From Amycolatopsis acididurans (lineage in GTDB: Bacteria; Actinomycetota; Actinomycetes; Mycobacteriales; Pseudonocardiaceae): 64,000 nt of DNA. The translations under genes were made by a program, and so were the position numbers. Of the stretch, positions 63,744 to 64,000 are shown one piece after another (position 1 is the stretch's first letter; every line of letters starts with the position of its first letter). Location: NCBI RefSeq assembly GCF_012328925.1, contig NZ_JAAXLS010000028.1, positions 1-64,000 of the forward strand. The letters are read 5' to 3'. Under the pieces are notes generated by a model. It had not been told where the DNA came from and made no database searches. It worked only from the letters and a program-made list of their open reading frames with translations.

Positions 63744-64000
63744 ATGACTGACGTGATCGACGACGCCAGGACAGTGTTCCCCGGCTGGGCGCGAACACCC
63801 GCCGCCGAACGCGCGGCCGCACTCCGGGCGGCCGCCTCGGCGCTGCGCGACCACGCCGGCGAGCTGGCGAAACTGAACAACAAGGAGACCGGCAAGCTCG
63901 TCGAGGAGGCCTGGGAGGGGGTGCTCGCGGGGGCGGGCACGCTGGACCAGTACGCCGAACTCGGCCCGCTGCACCGCGGCCGCACCCTGCACGGCGACTG
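63744..64000 (+). CDS. Aldehyde dehydrogenase (5' part, runs off the window)
   Basis: An ATG at 63744 opens a frame that continues to the window edge, giving at least 85 residues. The protein starts DDARTVFPGWARTPAAERAA and has LAKLNNKETGKLVEEAWEGV, the N-terminal helix region of NAD(P)-dependent aldehyde dehydrogenases such as succinate-semialdehyde or benzaldehyde types. The catalytic Cys and Glu lie beyond the edge. It may be unrelated to the fucose genes. High third-position GC supports coding. Confidence 0.75.
   Translation, partial: MTDVIDDARTVFPGWARTPAAERAAALRAAASALRDHAGELAKLNNKETGKLVEEAWEGVLAGAGTLDQYAELGPLHRGRTLHGD

Noticed and set aside
1..64000. CRISPR arrays, tRNA or rRNA genes, prophage
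   Set aside because: Reading both strands I found no regularly spaced repeats, no cloverleaf-like tRNA sequence with a CCA-adjacent arm, no rRNA core sequences and no phage structural genes. A tRNAscan or Infernal run would be decisive for small RNAs.

Overview
This window is chromosomal DNA of very high GC content with strong G/C preference at third codon positions. It has many GTG starts, chains of genes overlapping by 4 bases (ATGA/GTGA), ECF sigma/anti-sigma pairs, Tat-exported enzymes, an IS630-like/GntR regulator and a WXG-type toxin. This points to an actinobacterium, most likely a Pseudonocardiaceae member such as Amycolatopsis. That is inferred from style and protein families, not from a search. 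I see no rRNA, tRNA, CRISPR array, prophage or intact insertion sequence.

Layout. (1) 26-3386: a five-helix-anchor succinate dehydrogenase operon (sdhC-sdhA-sdhB, minus) divergent from a LysR regulator, then an aldehyde dehydrogenase and dxs. (2) 7981-11622: a tight minus-strand redox operon holding a secreted lipoprotein, a DUF4142 protein, a ferric-reductase-like haem membrane protein, a 3Fe-4S ferredoxin, a ferredoxin reductase and an XRE regulator. It ends in a hairpin terminator shared with dxs. (3) 11899-16041: two ECF sigma/anti-sigma pairs around a secreted DUF1996 protein, followed by an OmpR/histidine-kinase pair and an aldo/keto reductase. (4) 18740-22953: VOC protein, ArsR regulator, P450, a transporter relic, an AurF-type diiron N-oxygenase and a TetR regulator. 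(5) 22950-30511: a CoA-dependent dicarboxylate locus with CitE-type lyase, acyl-CoA dehydrogenase, family III CoA-transferase, MaoC hydratase, GntR regulator, MmgE/PrpD protein and MFS permease. Its gene content closely resembles bacterial itaconate degradation loci. (6) 30522-39139: mixed genes, including a SixA phosphatase, SDR, phytoene-desaturase-like oxidoreductase, epimerase, START-like protein, DUF3558-like lipoprotein, a Tat-exported purple-acid-type phosphatase and a conserved unknown.

(7) 39169-53687 and 55924-62494 form a sugar/sugar-acid island for plant cell-wall glycans. It starts with a regulator that fuses an IS630-transposase DNA-binding region to a GntR/FCD module. A CUT1 ABC importer without its ATPase follows, then an unassigned 636-residue enzyme, an RraA-like protein and a secreted beta-helix glycanase. 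Next comes a translationally coupled six-gene set: enoyl-CoA hydratase, CoA-transferase, a solute-binding-protein-like protein without any export signal, SDR, DUF4432 epimerase-like protein and a lactonase-type amidohydrolase. Beyond a toxin/immunity pair (EndoU-like) lie a GH28 enzyme, a GH95 fucosidase, a second GntR regulator, an L-fucose-dehydrogenase-like AKR and a broken lactate-racemase (larA) gene.

How it fits together. The secreted GH95, GH28 and beta-helix enzymes would release L-fucose, L-galactose or related sugars from pectin or xyloglucan, and the ABC system imports them. The AKR and amidohydrolase would oxidise them to lactone and then acid. No enolase-type sugar-acid dehydratase is present, but a CoA-transferase and crotonase are embedded in the operon. 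A CoA-level dehydration route, possibly with the signal-less binding-protein-like protein as a partner, is my main candidate for an undescribed system. Several regulators carry a -10-like TAnnnT placed 6-7 bases before the start codon, which suggests leaderless mRNAs. A 13-base palindrome, GTCCACWGTGGAC, recurs across unrelated genes.
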